Assembly: GCA_963712715.1 (NCBI GenBank)
Contig: CAVQJI010000035.1
Location: forward strand, 30,221 to 94,220
Source: JAFEDN01 sp963712715
Lineage (GTDB): Bacteria; Pseudomonadota; Gammaproteobacteria; Coxiellales; Coxiellaceae
DNA length: 64,000 bases
Reading direction: 5' to 3'
The notes under the pieces are model-generated. The model did no database searches and was not told where the DNA came from. It saw only the letters and a list, made by a program, of their open reading frames with translations. The position numbers and the translations under genes are program-made. Of the stretch, positions 16,746 to 25,900 are shown piece by piece (positions within the stretch are counted from its first letter, which is position 1; the number at the start of each line of letters is the position of its first letter).

Positions 16746-19378
16746 AATTGGACCCGGCAAAGAGACTGTAAATCACATGTTTGGCAGGGCGTTCCATTAT
16801 CGGCGGGATCAGCCTGTGCAAAGCCGTGCTGAAATTCGCTGGCCAGTTTTTCCAGGGCGGTACGCCAATACTCCAGTAACTCTGTCCATATTCTGGGTGC
16901 AAAGTATTCCTTGTGGCTGTCGACATTGATGATCCCCGCCGGGAAATAACGCGCGGTGTCGAGGGATTCTTCGTGCAGCCCCTTAAACCCCGGTTTACTG
17001 ACGTGCAATTGCGCGAAAGCCACGCCTACCAGTTTTTGTGGGTGGCGGAAATTTAAAGTATATAAAGGCAACTGGGGTTGCCGCAACCGCTCTGTTAACC
17101 AGTCGTGAATGCTGGTCATTCCGGTTTTATAATCAATGAGCAATTGACCGCCATTTTCGAGCTGGTCAATACGGTCAATTTTCATTCGCAGACGCAAACC
17201 CGATAATTCCAGTGTATGTTCAGTTTCCTGTTCAATGACCTGAAACGGCGGCCGGTTTTTTTCCAGCGCCAGCCACTCACTCAACAAAGTTATTAGCCGG
17301 TTTTTTTCAATAGAAGTAAATGGGGAGTCTTGCTTCAATAATAATTCTTCTGACACGCGATCGACTGTTTCCGTTAGCATTTTTTGCAGGGCCGCGTCAT
17401 TCATTGCCAAAAGATTTTGCTGGTTTTTAAGGGCCTTCCAGATATATTCCAGAGCGTTGTGGATCAATATACCGTGTTGGCGGGCGGAAATACCTAATTT
17501 GGGTTGCTCCAGCGCCACGGCGTTAAGCCGGAAAGTAGCAAAGGCGCGAAACGGGCATTCCGCCTGCCGCGTTAATATAGCGCTTCCGCCGCTAATTTTT
17601 TCAGTCAGGGCGACCGGGGGAGCCTGCTCTTCGGGCACGGTTTCCTTGCGGGCGGAGGCAAAGATATTTTCAGCATAAGAGACGAACGGCGGCAGGTGGT
17701 CCTGAGAATCTTCTATCGCCAACTCCGGAACCAAACGGCTAAAACGCACGGTTTGATCCGGTTCTGCCGGAGAGCAGCTTAACCAGATTTCCCCCGCAGA
17801 ATTTAACAAACGCTGGGTGATTCGTTGTGCATAAATCAGTTCGCGTTGCGTCGAAGCGTGGGGCATTTGCCGTCGCGTTTGCAATGAATAAGGTAGAAAG
17901 GGATTGGGTTGCGCGGGCGGCGGCCAGTTTCGATCATCAAGGCCCATTACCCACATCGCATCAAAATAAAAACCACTGCTTTCCAGAACTCCGAGAATTT
18001 GAATGGGACTTTTCGATTCGGTCTGTGGTTGAAAAATTGTTTGCGCAGCTAAACGTTGCAGGCAATGCAGTGCCTTTGTGCGAGTGATATTACCGCTTAT
18101 CATATCCAGTTCGGCTAATTCGACGAAGAGTTCCCGCCATCGCTGGATAAGCTGATACTCAAGACTATTTAAACCCCGGCCTCCCGGCCATCCTAGCGCG
18201 GTTAATTGTTGGCTGAAATGCTCTGCCCAGGCACTGGGTAATTGCAAACGCTCAGATACCTTACTGAGGGCCGCGTGGGCGCGCCAGCGCTGTAGCCAGG
18301 TTTGACCGGGATAATCTGCCTGCCAGTGTGTCATCGCGTTAAATAAAACCGTCGGCGGCAGTTCAAATCCCCCCAGACCACGGCATTGCGCGTCCAGTTG
18401 CGCGCCTAAATTAATATCGCTTTCGTTTTGACAGAGATAAGGAGACTGCAGCAAATCACTGAGTGACTCTATCTCTATTTTCAACGGATTAAGCGACAGC
18501 GCCTGGAGAGCCGACCGAATTATTTCAAACCGGTCGAGACTTTGGCCTCCGGAAATGTTGAATGGCAATTCCGAAGGCAAAACGCCGGGAAGGAGATTTT
18601 CAGGAGCAAAAATACGAGTAAAAATACTCAGGATTAAAGACCGATGGGTTGTCAATTGCGGAATGATGCAACCAATGTTTCGCCGGGGATTTTCTTCGAG
18701 ACATTTTTTTGCCCATTGAGCCATTTGCATAATTTCCGATTCCAGATCTGTACAAATCCGCGAACGGATTTGTACAGGTCTGGATTGTTGATATTGCCGG
18801 GTAATCATGCGGTCAACGGTAGTGCATTGATCGTATGTCCTAAATAAGCTCTGGTAAGCGGGTGGTATTTCATCAAAACCAATGAGCAGGAGTTCCCTAC
18901 CCGATGGGGGATCGCAAGGGGAAGGCTCTGCGTGCTGAAGACGAAGAGGCAATTCCGCTTCGCTCAACCAGTGTTGCTGGTGGCAACGATCCATGAACTG
19001 TTCGACCCAATGTACAAACAGACTGACTTCTGCCGATGTGGTCTCGCTCCTCAGCATTTCTAATGAAACTTCCCAATGATTAAATAATTCCCAGGCTTGT
19101 TGAACCAGTTGGACGGTATTGTCGACGTGAAGCAGGGGATAGGCAGAGTGACGGGTTTCCTGAATAATTTCAGACCATAGTTGCTGTTCCTGTAGCGGAG
19201 TCAACAATAGATCGGATTCCAGAGGATGAGAGCGCCAAAGAGTTTGAAACCAGGTTCGCAATGGCAGTATGGTAGGAGTTTCCCATACTTGAAGGTCATG
19301 GATTTGTTGTTGCGCAGCATAGTCCTGACGGATGATTTCAGCTAATCGCCTGTTCGCCGTGAGTACTACTGTATCCAT
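16742..19378 (-). CDS. addB: AddB-like nuclease subunit (probable DNA repair protein)
   Basis: An 878-aa partner of the AddA-like helicase. The N-terminus is helicase-like but lacks a canonical Walker A (VVLTANRRLAEIIRQDY). The C-terminus is a PD-(D/E)XK nuclease with QLLIDYKTGMTSIHDWL. A likely 4Fe-4S cluster is indicated by CPFRAFATFRLN before the nuclease and CQTCDLQSLC at the end. The stop overlaps the addA start (ATGA), so the two are translationally coupled. A short GC-rich stretch near residues 145-160 (AEPSPCDPPSGRELL) looks like a remnant of the palindromic element family. Confidence 0.85.
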   Translation of the reverse strand: MDTVVLTANRRLAEIIRQDYAAQQQIHDLQVWETPTILPLRTWFQTLWRSHPLESDLLLTPLQEQQLWSEIIQETRHSAYPLLHVDNTVQLVQQAWELFNHWEVSLEMLRSETTSAEVSLFVHWVEQFMDRCHQQHWLSEAELPLRLQHAEPSPCDPPSGRELLLIGFDEIPPAYQSLFRTYDQCTTVDRMITRQYQQSRPVQIRSRICTDLESEIMQMAQWAKKCLEENPRRNIGCIIPQLTTHRSLILSIFTRIFAPENLLPGVLPSELPFNISGGQSLDRFEIIRSALQALSLNPLKIEIESLSDLLQSPYLCQNESDINLGAQLDAQCRGLGGFELPPTVLFNAMTHWQADYPGQTWLQRWRAHAALSKVSERLQLPSAWAEHFSQQLTALGWPGGRGLNSLEYQLIQRWRELFVELAELDMISGNITRTKALHCLQRLAAQTIFQPQTESKSPIQILGVLESSGFYFDAMWVMGLDDRNWPPPAQPNPFLPYSLQTRRQMPHASTQRELIYAQRITQRLLNSAGEIWLSCSPAEPDQTVRFSRLVPELAIEDSQDHLPPFVSYAENIFASARKETVPEEQAPPVALTEKISGGSAILTRQAECPFRAFATFRLNAVALEQPKLGISARQHGILIHNALEYIWKALKNQQNLLAMNDAALQKMLTETVDRVSEELLLKQDSPFTSIEKNRLITLLSEWLALEKNRPPFQVIEQETEHTLELSGLRLRMKIDRIDQLENGGQLLIDYKTGMTSIHDWLTERLRQPQLPLYTLNFRHPQKLVGVAFAQLHVSKPGFKGLHEESLDTARYFPAGIINVDSHKEYFAPRIWTELLEYWRTALEKLASEFQHGFAQADPADNGTPCQTCDLQSLCRVQL
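18898..18937. repeat. Possible remnant of the long palindromic element inside addB
   Basis: The sequence tacccgatgggggatcgcaa followed by GGGGAAGGCTCTGCGTGC matches the central part of the element found at 20393-20582 and 52351-52563. Only about 40 bp match, so this is a weaker case than the addA and acetoacetyl-CoA synthetase copies. Confidence 0.45.
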
Positions 19379-19818
19379 ATCATTTTTCCGTCATGTTTGC
19401 ACACAGGTCCAAATCAATGGAAACGATTATAACGTTTTGAGCCAAATATTCTATAGGGACAAAATAAAAATAAAAAAAATTTAAGTAACTACTTGATTAT
19501 TTGAAAAATTATTATCATGACTAAAATCGACCCAATTTGTTCTAAGTCCGCAGATTAGTGGGATAATTATGAGATTTTGTCGGGATACTCACAAAGTTAT
19601 CCACAGAATTTGTGAATAACTTTTTAAACGCTAAAATCCTACTTTTAAAAAACAATTTTCATGGAAAATTATCCCCATTAGCCCCTGTAGACAAAGAATA
19701 TTGGATATGCTAAATTAACAAAGGGTAGCGTTGCGAGCATTTTGAGCGGGCTGTTTTATGCTCTCTTTTGAATGATTTGCTATGCATTTTTTGACATTTT
19801 GTATGAGAGTATTTAAAC
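19379..19818. other. AT-rich 440-bp intergenic region between addB and the RRM gene
   Basis: Divergent promoter region for addB (leftward) and the RRM protein gene (rightward). It is strongly AT-rich and contains a pair of inverted DnaA-box-like sequences (separate entry). No ORF or RNA gene could be recognised in it. Confidence 0.6.
19597..19619. promoter_or_regulatory. Inverted pair of DnaA-box-like sequences
   Basis: TTATCCACA (19597-19605, plus strand) and TTATTCACA (minus strand, 19611-19619) both fit the bacterial DnaA-box consensus TTATNCACA and are separated by five bases. They sit in a very AT-rich stretch. They could be a DnaA regulatory or titration site; only two boxes are evident, too few to call an origin. 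Confidence 0.5.
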
Positions 19819-20220
19819 ATGACAAATAAAATATATGTAGGTAATTTGTCCTACAGGACCGCTGAAGATCAATTGGCACAACACTTTAATAAATTTGGGC
19901 AGATTTCTAGTACAGTGATTGTAATAGACCGTGCTACAAATCGTTCAAAAGGGTTTGGCTTTATTACTTTTGAAAGCGAAAATGCGGCCCAACAGGCCGT
20001 TCAGGAAATGAATGGTAAGGAAATTGATGGCCGTACCGTTAAAGTCAGCATTGCCAAGCCTCCCAAAGAACGCGAAGGCGGCGGTGGTGGCGGCATGGGC
20101 GGCGGTATGGGTGGCCGTTCAGGCGGCAGACCCGGCGGCGGCTTTGGAGCTCGTCGCGACGGCGGCAACCGCGATCGCGATTCCCGCGGTGGCAACGGCG
20201 GCGGACGCGGCGGTTATTAA
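19819..20220 (+). CDS. Glycine-rich RRM RNA-binding protein
   Basis: A 133-aa protein with one RNA recognition motif (about residues 3-80), carrying RNP2 IYVGNL and RNP1 KGFGFITF, followed by a Gly/Arg-rich tail (about 85-133). The layout matches small bacterial RRM proteins of the Rbp type, often involved in cold or stress adaptation and RNA chaperoning. A long AT-rich leader precedes it and a hairpin follows. Confidence 0.92.
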   Translation: MTNKIYVGNLSYRTAEDQLAQHFNKFGQISSTVIVIDRATNRSKGFGFITFESENAAQQAVQEMNGKEIDGRTVKVSIAKPPKEREGGGGGGMGGGMGGRSGGRPGGGFGARRDGGNRDRDSRGGNGGGRGGY

Positions 20221-20234
20221 TTAGCCTTTTTGCC

Positions 20235-20261
20235 AAGGGGGGATCACAAATCTCCCCCCTT
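20235..20261 (+). terminator. Hairpin after the RRM gene
   Basis: Stem AAGGGGGGA / TCCCCCCTT with a nine-base loop, 15 bp after the stop. It is likely the transcription terminator of the RRM gene, though the following sequence (cttcatta) lacks a strong T-tract. Confidence 0.65.
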
Positions 20262-20342
20262 CTTCATTACAATAGTCTTTTATTCAAAGTCTTGAATACC
20301 AAAATTAAAATTCACATCGTCAAAATACTCGACTTTAGCCAT

Positions 20343-20372
20343 CTGGATTGCTTCGCTCACGCTCGCAATGAC
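20343..20372. repeat. Half copy of the 84-bp REP-like palindrome
   Basis: ctggattgcttcgctcacgc and the following TCGCAATGAC match one arm of the 84-bp element with one change. It lies in the intergenic region between the RRM gene and the sensor kinase gene, 20 bp before another repeat element. Confidence 0.75.
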
Positions 20373-20392
20373 TATGCTTTTTGGTGCTCAAC

Positions 20393-20582
20393 CAGCAATT
20401 CCTGCTGAGAATAAAATGAATTTAAGAGACTGAAATATTGGAGTAATTTCACATAATGAAAAATAATTTTCGCAGAAAATTCACTGCGCCATGGGGGATC
20501 GCAAGGGGGAGCTGCGCGAAGCGCTCCCCCTTCATTCCGAGCATCGGCTCCGCCGAGCGCAGGATATAAATAGGAGCAATCT
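20393..20582. repeat. Long palindromic element, intergenic copy
   Basis: Starts cagcaattcctgctgagaat, continues through an AT-rich stretch (AAAATAATTTTCGCAGAAAATTC), a GC hairpin (GGGGGAGC... GCTCCCCC), and ends near GAGCGCAGGATATAAATAG. It is colinear with the element at 52351-52563, whose ends are fixed by a target-site duplication. It occupies most of the intergenic region beside the sensor kinase gene. Confidence 0.8.
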
Positions 20583-20611
20583 CGATCTCGCTTCAGCGAG
20601 ATCGAGATTGC
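20576..20611 (-). terminator. Perfect hairpin at the end of the two-component operon
   Basis: 17-bp arms (GCAATCTCGATCTCGCT and its complement) around a two-base loop. The hairpin overlaps the last codons of the sensor kinase gene and the end of the repeat element. It may end transcription of the operon, although no T-tract follows on the minus strand. Confidence 0.45.
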
Positions 20612-22017
20612 GAAAATTTTACCCGAACTTCTAACCCGATTCCTGACTCGGGGGTCAATAATACAACTTCTGCTCCGTGTAATTTAGCAATTTGCTGGAC
20701 AATTCCCAATCCCAGGCCGCTCCCAGGGCTTTGACTACCGACAATCCGATAGAATCTTTCAAATACCCGTCCCCGTAATTCAGGAGGAATACCCGGTCCG
20801 CTATCAGTCACCACAAAAGTCACCTCATGAGGGGTATCTTTGATATCCATAGTGACCCAGCCATTGCGAGGAGTATAGCGGATAGCGTTATCAATCAGAT
20901 TTCTGATAAGAATTCCGATTGCGGTGGAGTTTCCATGAACAGTGGCGGTATTATCAGGAGATAAAAATTCTAATTCTATATTTTTTTGTATGGCTTCAGG
21001 AGCCAGCATGGCGGCGACATCTGCAATTTCGCGGGCCAGCCTGAAATCAGTGGCATCCTGAGTGGCGGCTTCCGGAACCATCCGGCTGAGAGTGAGCAGT
21101 TGTTGAATAATGTGGTTGCTGCGATTGACGCCTTCTAAAATTTTAGTGAGCGTTTCACGATCGACGGGATGGTTTACCCGCAAAGCCGCTTGCGCCTGAG
21201 CGCTAATGGCTGCCAGAGGAGTTTTCAGTTCATGAGCCGCATCCCCGGTAAACCGCTTTTCACGTTCAAAAGCATCCCGTAGACGGCCGAAAAGATGGTT
21301 AAGCGCCTCAATAAGCGGTACAATTTCGGCTGGCACAGCCTTTAGATCAAAAGGTTCCAGATAACTGGGCGCCCGGTGACTGACTTCCTGAGTGACCCGT
21401 TTTAAAATATGCAAAGCCTTGCCCACAATGAACCAGATTAATAACGCCAGGAATGGGTAACTGAGTAGCATAATATAGATGGAATCCTGGGTCAGACGAT
21501 TTTCCAATGCCTGCCGGTAATTCACATGTTCGGCAATCATCAGGACGTAATGGGTGGTTTCATCCTCAACGGTATAGACTCTCCAGGCCTGGTTATCCAA
21601 AGTGACGTTAGATAACCCCGGGCCCCTTGTCGAAAAAGGCGTTTCAGGAGCGCCCGGGGATCGCAGCAATAAATGAGTGTGAGAGGCATCCCATACCTGA
21701 AATTCGATAAAAAAATTATGTGCTCCTGTAGGGGCATTTTTAGGCAGAGCAGCGAGGTTGGCAGGGGAGGCCAGATTCTGTAGGCTTTTTTTTCTGTTAA
21801 TATCCAGACTCTTCTGAATCATACTTAAATCATTTTCTTTCAGCTCCAGGCTCAGCAGGGCCTGGATACTGATTGCGGAGTGGACCAATTGCGTATCCAG
21901 CTGTTTTTGAATATCTTTATGGGACAGGACGAGATTGCCGATAATAGCCAAAGAGGTAATCAGTGTCACGCTGAGAAATAAATTAATCAGCAGGAATGTG
22001 CGGATAGAGGGGGTCAT
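20593..22017 (-). CDS. Sensor histidine kinase (QseC/PmrB-like)
   Basis: A 474-aa inner-membrane sensor kinase. Membrane segments lie at about residues 8-29 and 182-204, flanking a periplasmic sensor region of about 150 residues. HisKA has the phospho-acceptor in GDAAHELKTPLAAISAQAQ, and the ATPase domain shows NLIDNAIRYTPRNG (N box), DSGPGIP (G1) and GSGLGLGIV (G2). It follows the response regulator gene by four bases and should phosphorylate it. The input signal cannot be read from the sequence. Confidence 0.93.
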   Translation of the reverse strand: MTPSIRTFLLINLFLSVTLITSLAIIGNLVLSHKDIQKQLDTQLVHSAISIQALLSLELKENDLSMIQKSLDINRKKSLQNLASPANLAALPKNAPTGAHNFFIEFQVWDASHTHLLLRSPGAPETPFSTRGPGLSNVTLDNQAWRVYTVEDETTHYVLMIAEHVNYRQALENRLTQDSIYIMLLSYPFLALLIWFIVGKALHILKRVTQEVSHRAPSYLEPFDLKAVPAEIVPLIEALNHLFGRLRDAFEREKRFTGDAAHELKTPLAAISAQAQAALRVNHPVDRETLTKILEGVNRSNHIIQQLLTLSRMVPEAATQDATDFRLAREIADVAAMLAPEAIQKNIELEFLSPDNTATVHGNSTAIGILIRNLIDNAIRYTPRNGWVTMDIKDTPHEVTFVVTDSGPGIPPELRGRVFERFYRIVGSQSPGSGLGLGIVQQIAKLHGAEVVLLTPESGIGLEVRVKFSQSRSR

Positions 22018-22021
22018 GTGC

Positions 22022-22693
22022 TCATGTTTCTTCTTTCGAGATCATATAGCCTACGCCGCGAATAGTCCGTATTAATTGTGTTCCAAAGCGTTTGCGTAAG
22101 TTATGGATATGCACTTCGAGCGCATTGCTGTCAATATTTTCACCCCAGCCATACAAAGTTTGATTAAGTTGTTCTCTCGAAATCACTCGACCAGTGTTTT
22201 CAAGTAATTTTTGTAGCAGGGCGAATTCGCGGCGAGAAATGGGTACGTCTTTACCGGCCTGTTGCACGGTGTGCGATGCCGGGTCTAATTCGATGTCTCC
22301 ATAAGCGATCACCGGGTTTGCCCGTGCTTTGGAGCGGCGTTGTAACGCACGCATACGGGCGCAAAGTTCGTCCAGATCGAAAGGTTTGGTGAGATAATCG
22401 TCCGCGCCCGCGTCCAGACCCTTAACACGGTCCTCAACCGATTCACGCGCAGTCAGAATGACTACCGGCACAGTAATATGCCGCTCCCGTATACTTTTCA
22501 GCAAATCCAGACCTGACATTTTAGGCAATCCCAGATCGAGAACGATGACATCAAAATCTTCATGGGGTGTCGTCAAAACCCGGTGAGCTGACCGCCCGTC
22601 TTTAACCCAATCTACCGTATAACCATAATGCCTCAAACCAGTACGTATGCCGTCACCGAGCAGCTCATCATCTTCAACCAGTAAAATACGCAT
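22022..22693 (-). CDS. OmpR-family response regulator (QseB/PmrA-like)
   Basis: A 223-aa regulator with a receiver domain (acidic pocket VEDDELL, phospho-acceptor Asp in VIVLDLGLPKMSG, Lys in YLTKPFDLDEL) and a C-terminal winged helix (SRREFALLQKLLENTG, and VHIHNLRKRFG near the end). It is the first gene of the operon with the sensor kinase. The divergent intergenic region holds three TTAA cores at exact 11-bp spacing, a typical site for this subfamily, so autoregulation and control of the divergent gdhB are both plausible. It could be the PmrA orthologue, but QseB and PmrA cannot be told apart by eye. Confidence 0.93.
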   Translation of the reverse strand: MRILLVEDDELLGDGIRTGLRHYGYTVDWVKDGRSAHRVLTTPHEDFDVIVLDLGLPKMSGLDLLKSIRERHITVPVVILTARESVEDRVKGLDAGADDYLTKPFDLDELCARMRALQRRSKARANPVIAYGDIELDPASHTVQQAGKDVPISRREFALLQKLLENTGRVISREQLNQTLYGWGENIDSNALEVHIHNLRKRFGTQLIRTIRGVGYMISKEET

Positions 22694-22854
22694 GCTTAAC
22701 CTCTTAATTGTAAGTCCACCCGAAGCGAAGATGCTTTTTTTTTGGGTAACAGGAGAGTAAAATCGTGAAAACTAAATTCAGGGAAACCTGTCATTTTAAA
22801 AAAAGCCAATTTAACAATATGATAACTAAGATTTTGCTAAATTGCAAGCCGAAA

Positions 22855-22886
22855 GTTAATATTTTATTAAGCTTTTCTTAAGAAAA
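22855..22886 (+). promoter_or_regulatory. Three direct TTAA half-sites at 11-bp spacing (PmrA/QseB-like operator)
   Basis: TTAA cores begin at 22856, 22867 and 22878, within GTTAATATT, ATTAAGCTT and CTTAAGAAA. OmpR-family regulators of the PmrA/QseB branch bind direct half-sites spaced one helical turn apart. The site lies about 50-80 bp upstream of the gdhB start and about 165 bp from the response regulator start. The rest of the 243-bp intergenic region shows nothing else clear. Confidence 0.55.
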
Positions 22887-22936
22887 CAGTTCTCTGTGGT
22901 TTTTAAGTTTTTGATATTCAATTAAAAAGGTGCGCA

Positions 22937-25900
22937 ATGATAGATTTTGAACAACAGGCTTCTCCGCAAATCTTAATCGATGAAATTATTTCCCACGCGC
23001 GCCAGTTAGGTGAGAAAAAGCACACCGATGAGAGTGCTTTAATCAAATTTATTAAATTATATTATGCCCACTCCTCGCTGGAAGATCTGCAGACGCGCAG
23101 TATTGAAGATTTATACGGGGCGGCGCTTTCCCATTGGCAACTCATGATGCGCCGACAACCAGGGGAGCTGAAAGTCCGGATCTTTAATCCTCAGTTTAGC
23201 GAACATGGCTGGCAGTCTGAGCATACGATCATGGAAGTGGTTACGGATGATATGCCCTTTCTGGTCGATTCCATGCGTATGGAAATGAATCGAATGGGGT
23301 TGACCGTTCACTTAATGATCCACATGGGGGGTATGCAGGTCATCCGCGATAAGGAAGGTAATGCCACTGATATTCTCCCGTTCTCCGAAAACCACCAGCA
23401 GGCGAAGTTAGAATCACCGCTATACATGGAAATCGACCGCCAGGTCGATCCACAAGCGCTGGTTAAAATTAAAGCAAATATCATTCGGGTATTAACCGAC
23501 GTGCGTCTGGCGGTCAGTGACTGGGAAGCCATGCAACGAAAAGTCAAAGAAACCATCCAGGATTTAAGGGACTCGAAGGATAATGAGTCGCAGATTAAAG
23601 AGACCATCGCTTTTCTGGAATGGTTACTGGAAGATCATTTTACCTTTTTGGGGGTGCGTGAGTATGATGTCATGGGTGAAGGAGAAGAACAGAGCTTACA
23701 TCTGAACGTCAACTCCGGTTTGGGTGTCTTAAGAGATTGCGCTGATAGTAAAATGGTCCGGTATTTTTCTGAATTGCCGACCGCCGCCCGTCAGGTAGCG
23801 ATGTCAAAAGAGGTCCTGGTGTTATCCAAAACCAACACCCGATCTACGGTGCATCGACATTCTTATACCGACTATATCGGAGTGAAAATTTTCGATAGCT
23901 TTGGTCGGTTTATTCGTGAACGCCGGATTATCGGTTTGTATACTTCCAGCGCTTATACCGGCAGCCCAAAAATGATCCCAGTGATTCGTAAAAAGGTTGA
24001 GGCGGTTATCGCCCAATCCGGTTTGCCGCCCCGCAGTCATGCGGGTAAGGATTTATTGCACATTTTGTCCACGTTGCCGCGGGATGATTTATTTCATGCT
24101 TCCAACGAGGAGTTATTTACCCTCTGCTTAAGCATTTTACATTTGCAGGAACGGCACAAAATTCGCTTATTTACTCGTGAAGACATGTATGGGCGTTTTA
24201 TTTCCTGTCTGGTGTACGTACCCAGGGAAAATTTTAGCGCTGATTTAGTGCAGCGAATGCAGGAAATCCTGAAAGAGGATTTGCAGGGTCTGGAAGTGGG
24301 GCTGAGCACACAGTTCTCATCCTCTTTATTAGTGCGGATTCATTATGTTGTCCGGGTTGATTCTCGTAAAAGAGCTCCCTACGATTTAAAACAGATTGAA
24401 CAAAAACTTATTCATACGGGACAATCCTGGCAGGACGGCCTCCGCGCCAGTCTGATTGAAAACTTCGGTGAAGAACGTGGTATCGCACTCTTTATTCAAT
24501 ACCGGAACGCCTTTCCGGCGGGCTACCGGGAAGCCTATCTTCCGGAAAATGCCATCTTTGATTTGCGACACATCGAGACGTTGACCCAGCAGATGTTGGG
24601 TATGAGTTTTTACCGGCCTTTAAAAGCCTCAAAAAACGAGATTCACTTTAAGCTTTACAGCCATGCCATGGTGTCATTATCCGATGCGCTACCCATGCTG
24701 GAAAATATGGGTTTACGAGTGGAAAGCGAACAACCTTATTGCCTAACGCCCAAAGAAGGCGGTCCCATCTGGATTAATGATTTCGGCATGACCTATAGCC
24801 GTGAGCCGGAATTTGAAGTCGAGCAGGTAAAAGGTATTTTCCAGCAGGCATTTAATAAAATCTGGTTGGGTGAGGCTGAAAATGACTCTTTCAACCGGTT
24901 AGTGCTGGAAGCGCAGTTAAGCTGGCGTGAAATTACTTTGTTGCGGGCTTACTCAAGGTATTTTCGACAGACCGGATTTACTTTCAGCCATGAATATATT
25001 GGTCAGGCTTTAGTCAGCAATGCTGCGATCGCCCGGTTGATCGTAGAATTGTTTCATTACCGCTTTGCTCCGCAAAACCTTGAAAACCGCACTGAAAAAG
25101 TTGCGAACCTGGAAGGCAATATTTACAAGCAATTGGATAGCGTGGCCAGTCTGGACGACGACCGGATTTTACGACGCTACTTAAACGTGATCAATGCCAC
25201 TTTGCGTACTAATTATTTCCAGACGGATGCCATCGGGCATGCTAAACCCTATCTCACGTTTAAACTGGACAGCGGCAAAATTCCTGAAATGCCTTTACCA
25301 TTGCCGCAATACGAAATATTTATTTATTCGCCACGCTTTGAGGGCGTGCATCTGCGCGCCGGAAAAGTCGCCCGCGGCGGGCTGCGCTGGTCTGACCGCC
25401 GCGAAGATTTCCGCACTGAGGTTCTGGGTTTAATGAAAGCCCAAAAGGTCAAGAATGCCCTGATTGTGCCCACCGGCGCCAAAGGTGGATTTGTCGCTAA
25501 AAAATTACCGGCGGACGGTCCACGCGAAGCTATTCTGGAAGAAGGTATCGCCTGTTACCGTGAATACATCCATGGATTGCTGGATATTACCGATAATTTG
25601 CAAGGGAATGAGATTATCCCTCCCGCCGACTGTTTATGCTATGACGAGCCGGACCCATACCTGGTCGTCGCAGCCGATAAAGGCACGGCGACTTTTTCTG
25701 ATATCGCCAACGGCATTGCGGTGGAAAAAAATTACTGGCTGGGAGACGCTTTTGCTTCCGGAGGTTCCACAGGGTATGACCATAAAAAAATTGGCATTAC
25801 CGCTCGCGGCGCGTGGGTTTCGGCAAGGAGGCAATTTCAGGAATTGGGTGTGAATGTCGATAAGGCGGAAGTTACTGTGATTGGAATTGGCGATATGAGT

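Noticed and set aside
19379..19818. Chromosomal replication origin
   Set aside because: Only two DnaA-like boxes are seen, with no dnaA, gidA or 13-mer series next to them.
20001..20236. Long open frames opposite the Gly-rich tail of the RRM protein
   Set aside because: They arise from the GC-rich glycine codon run; the RRM frame has clear RNP motifs.
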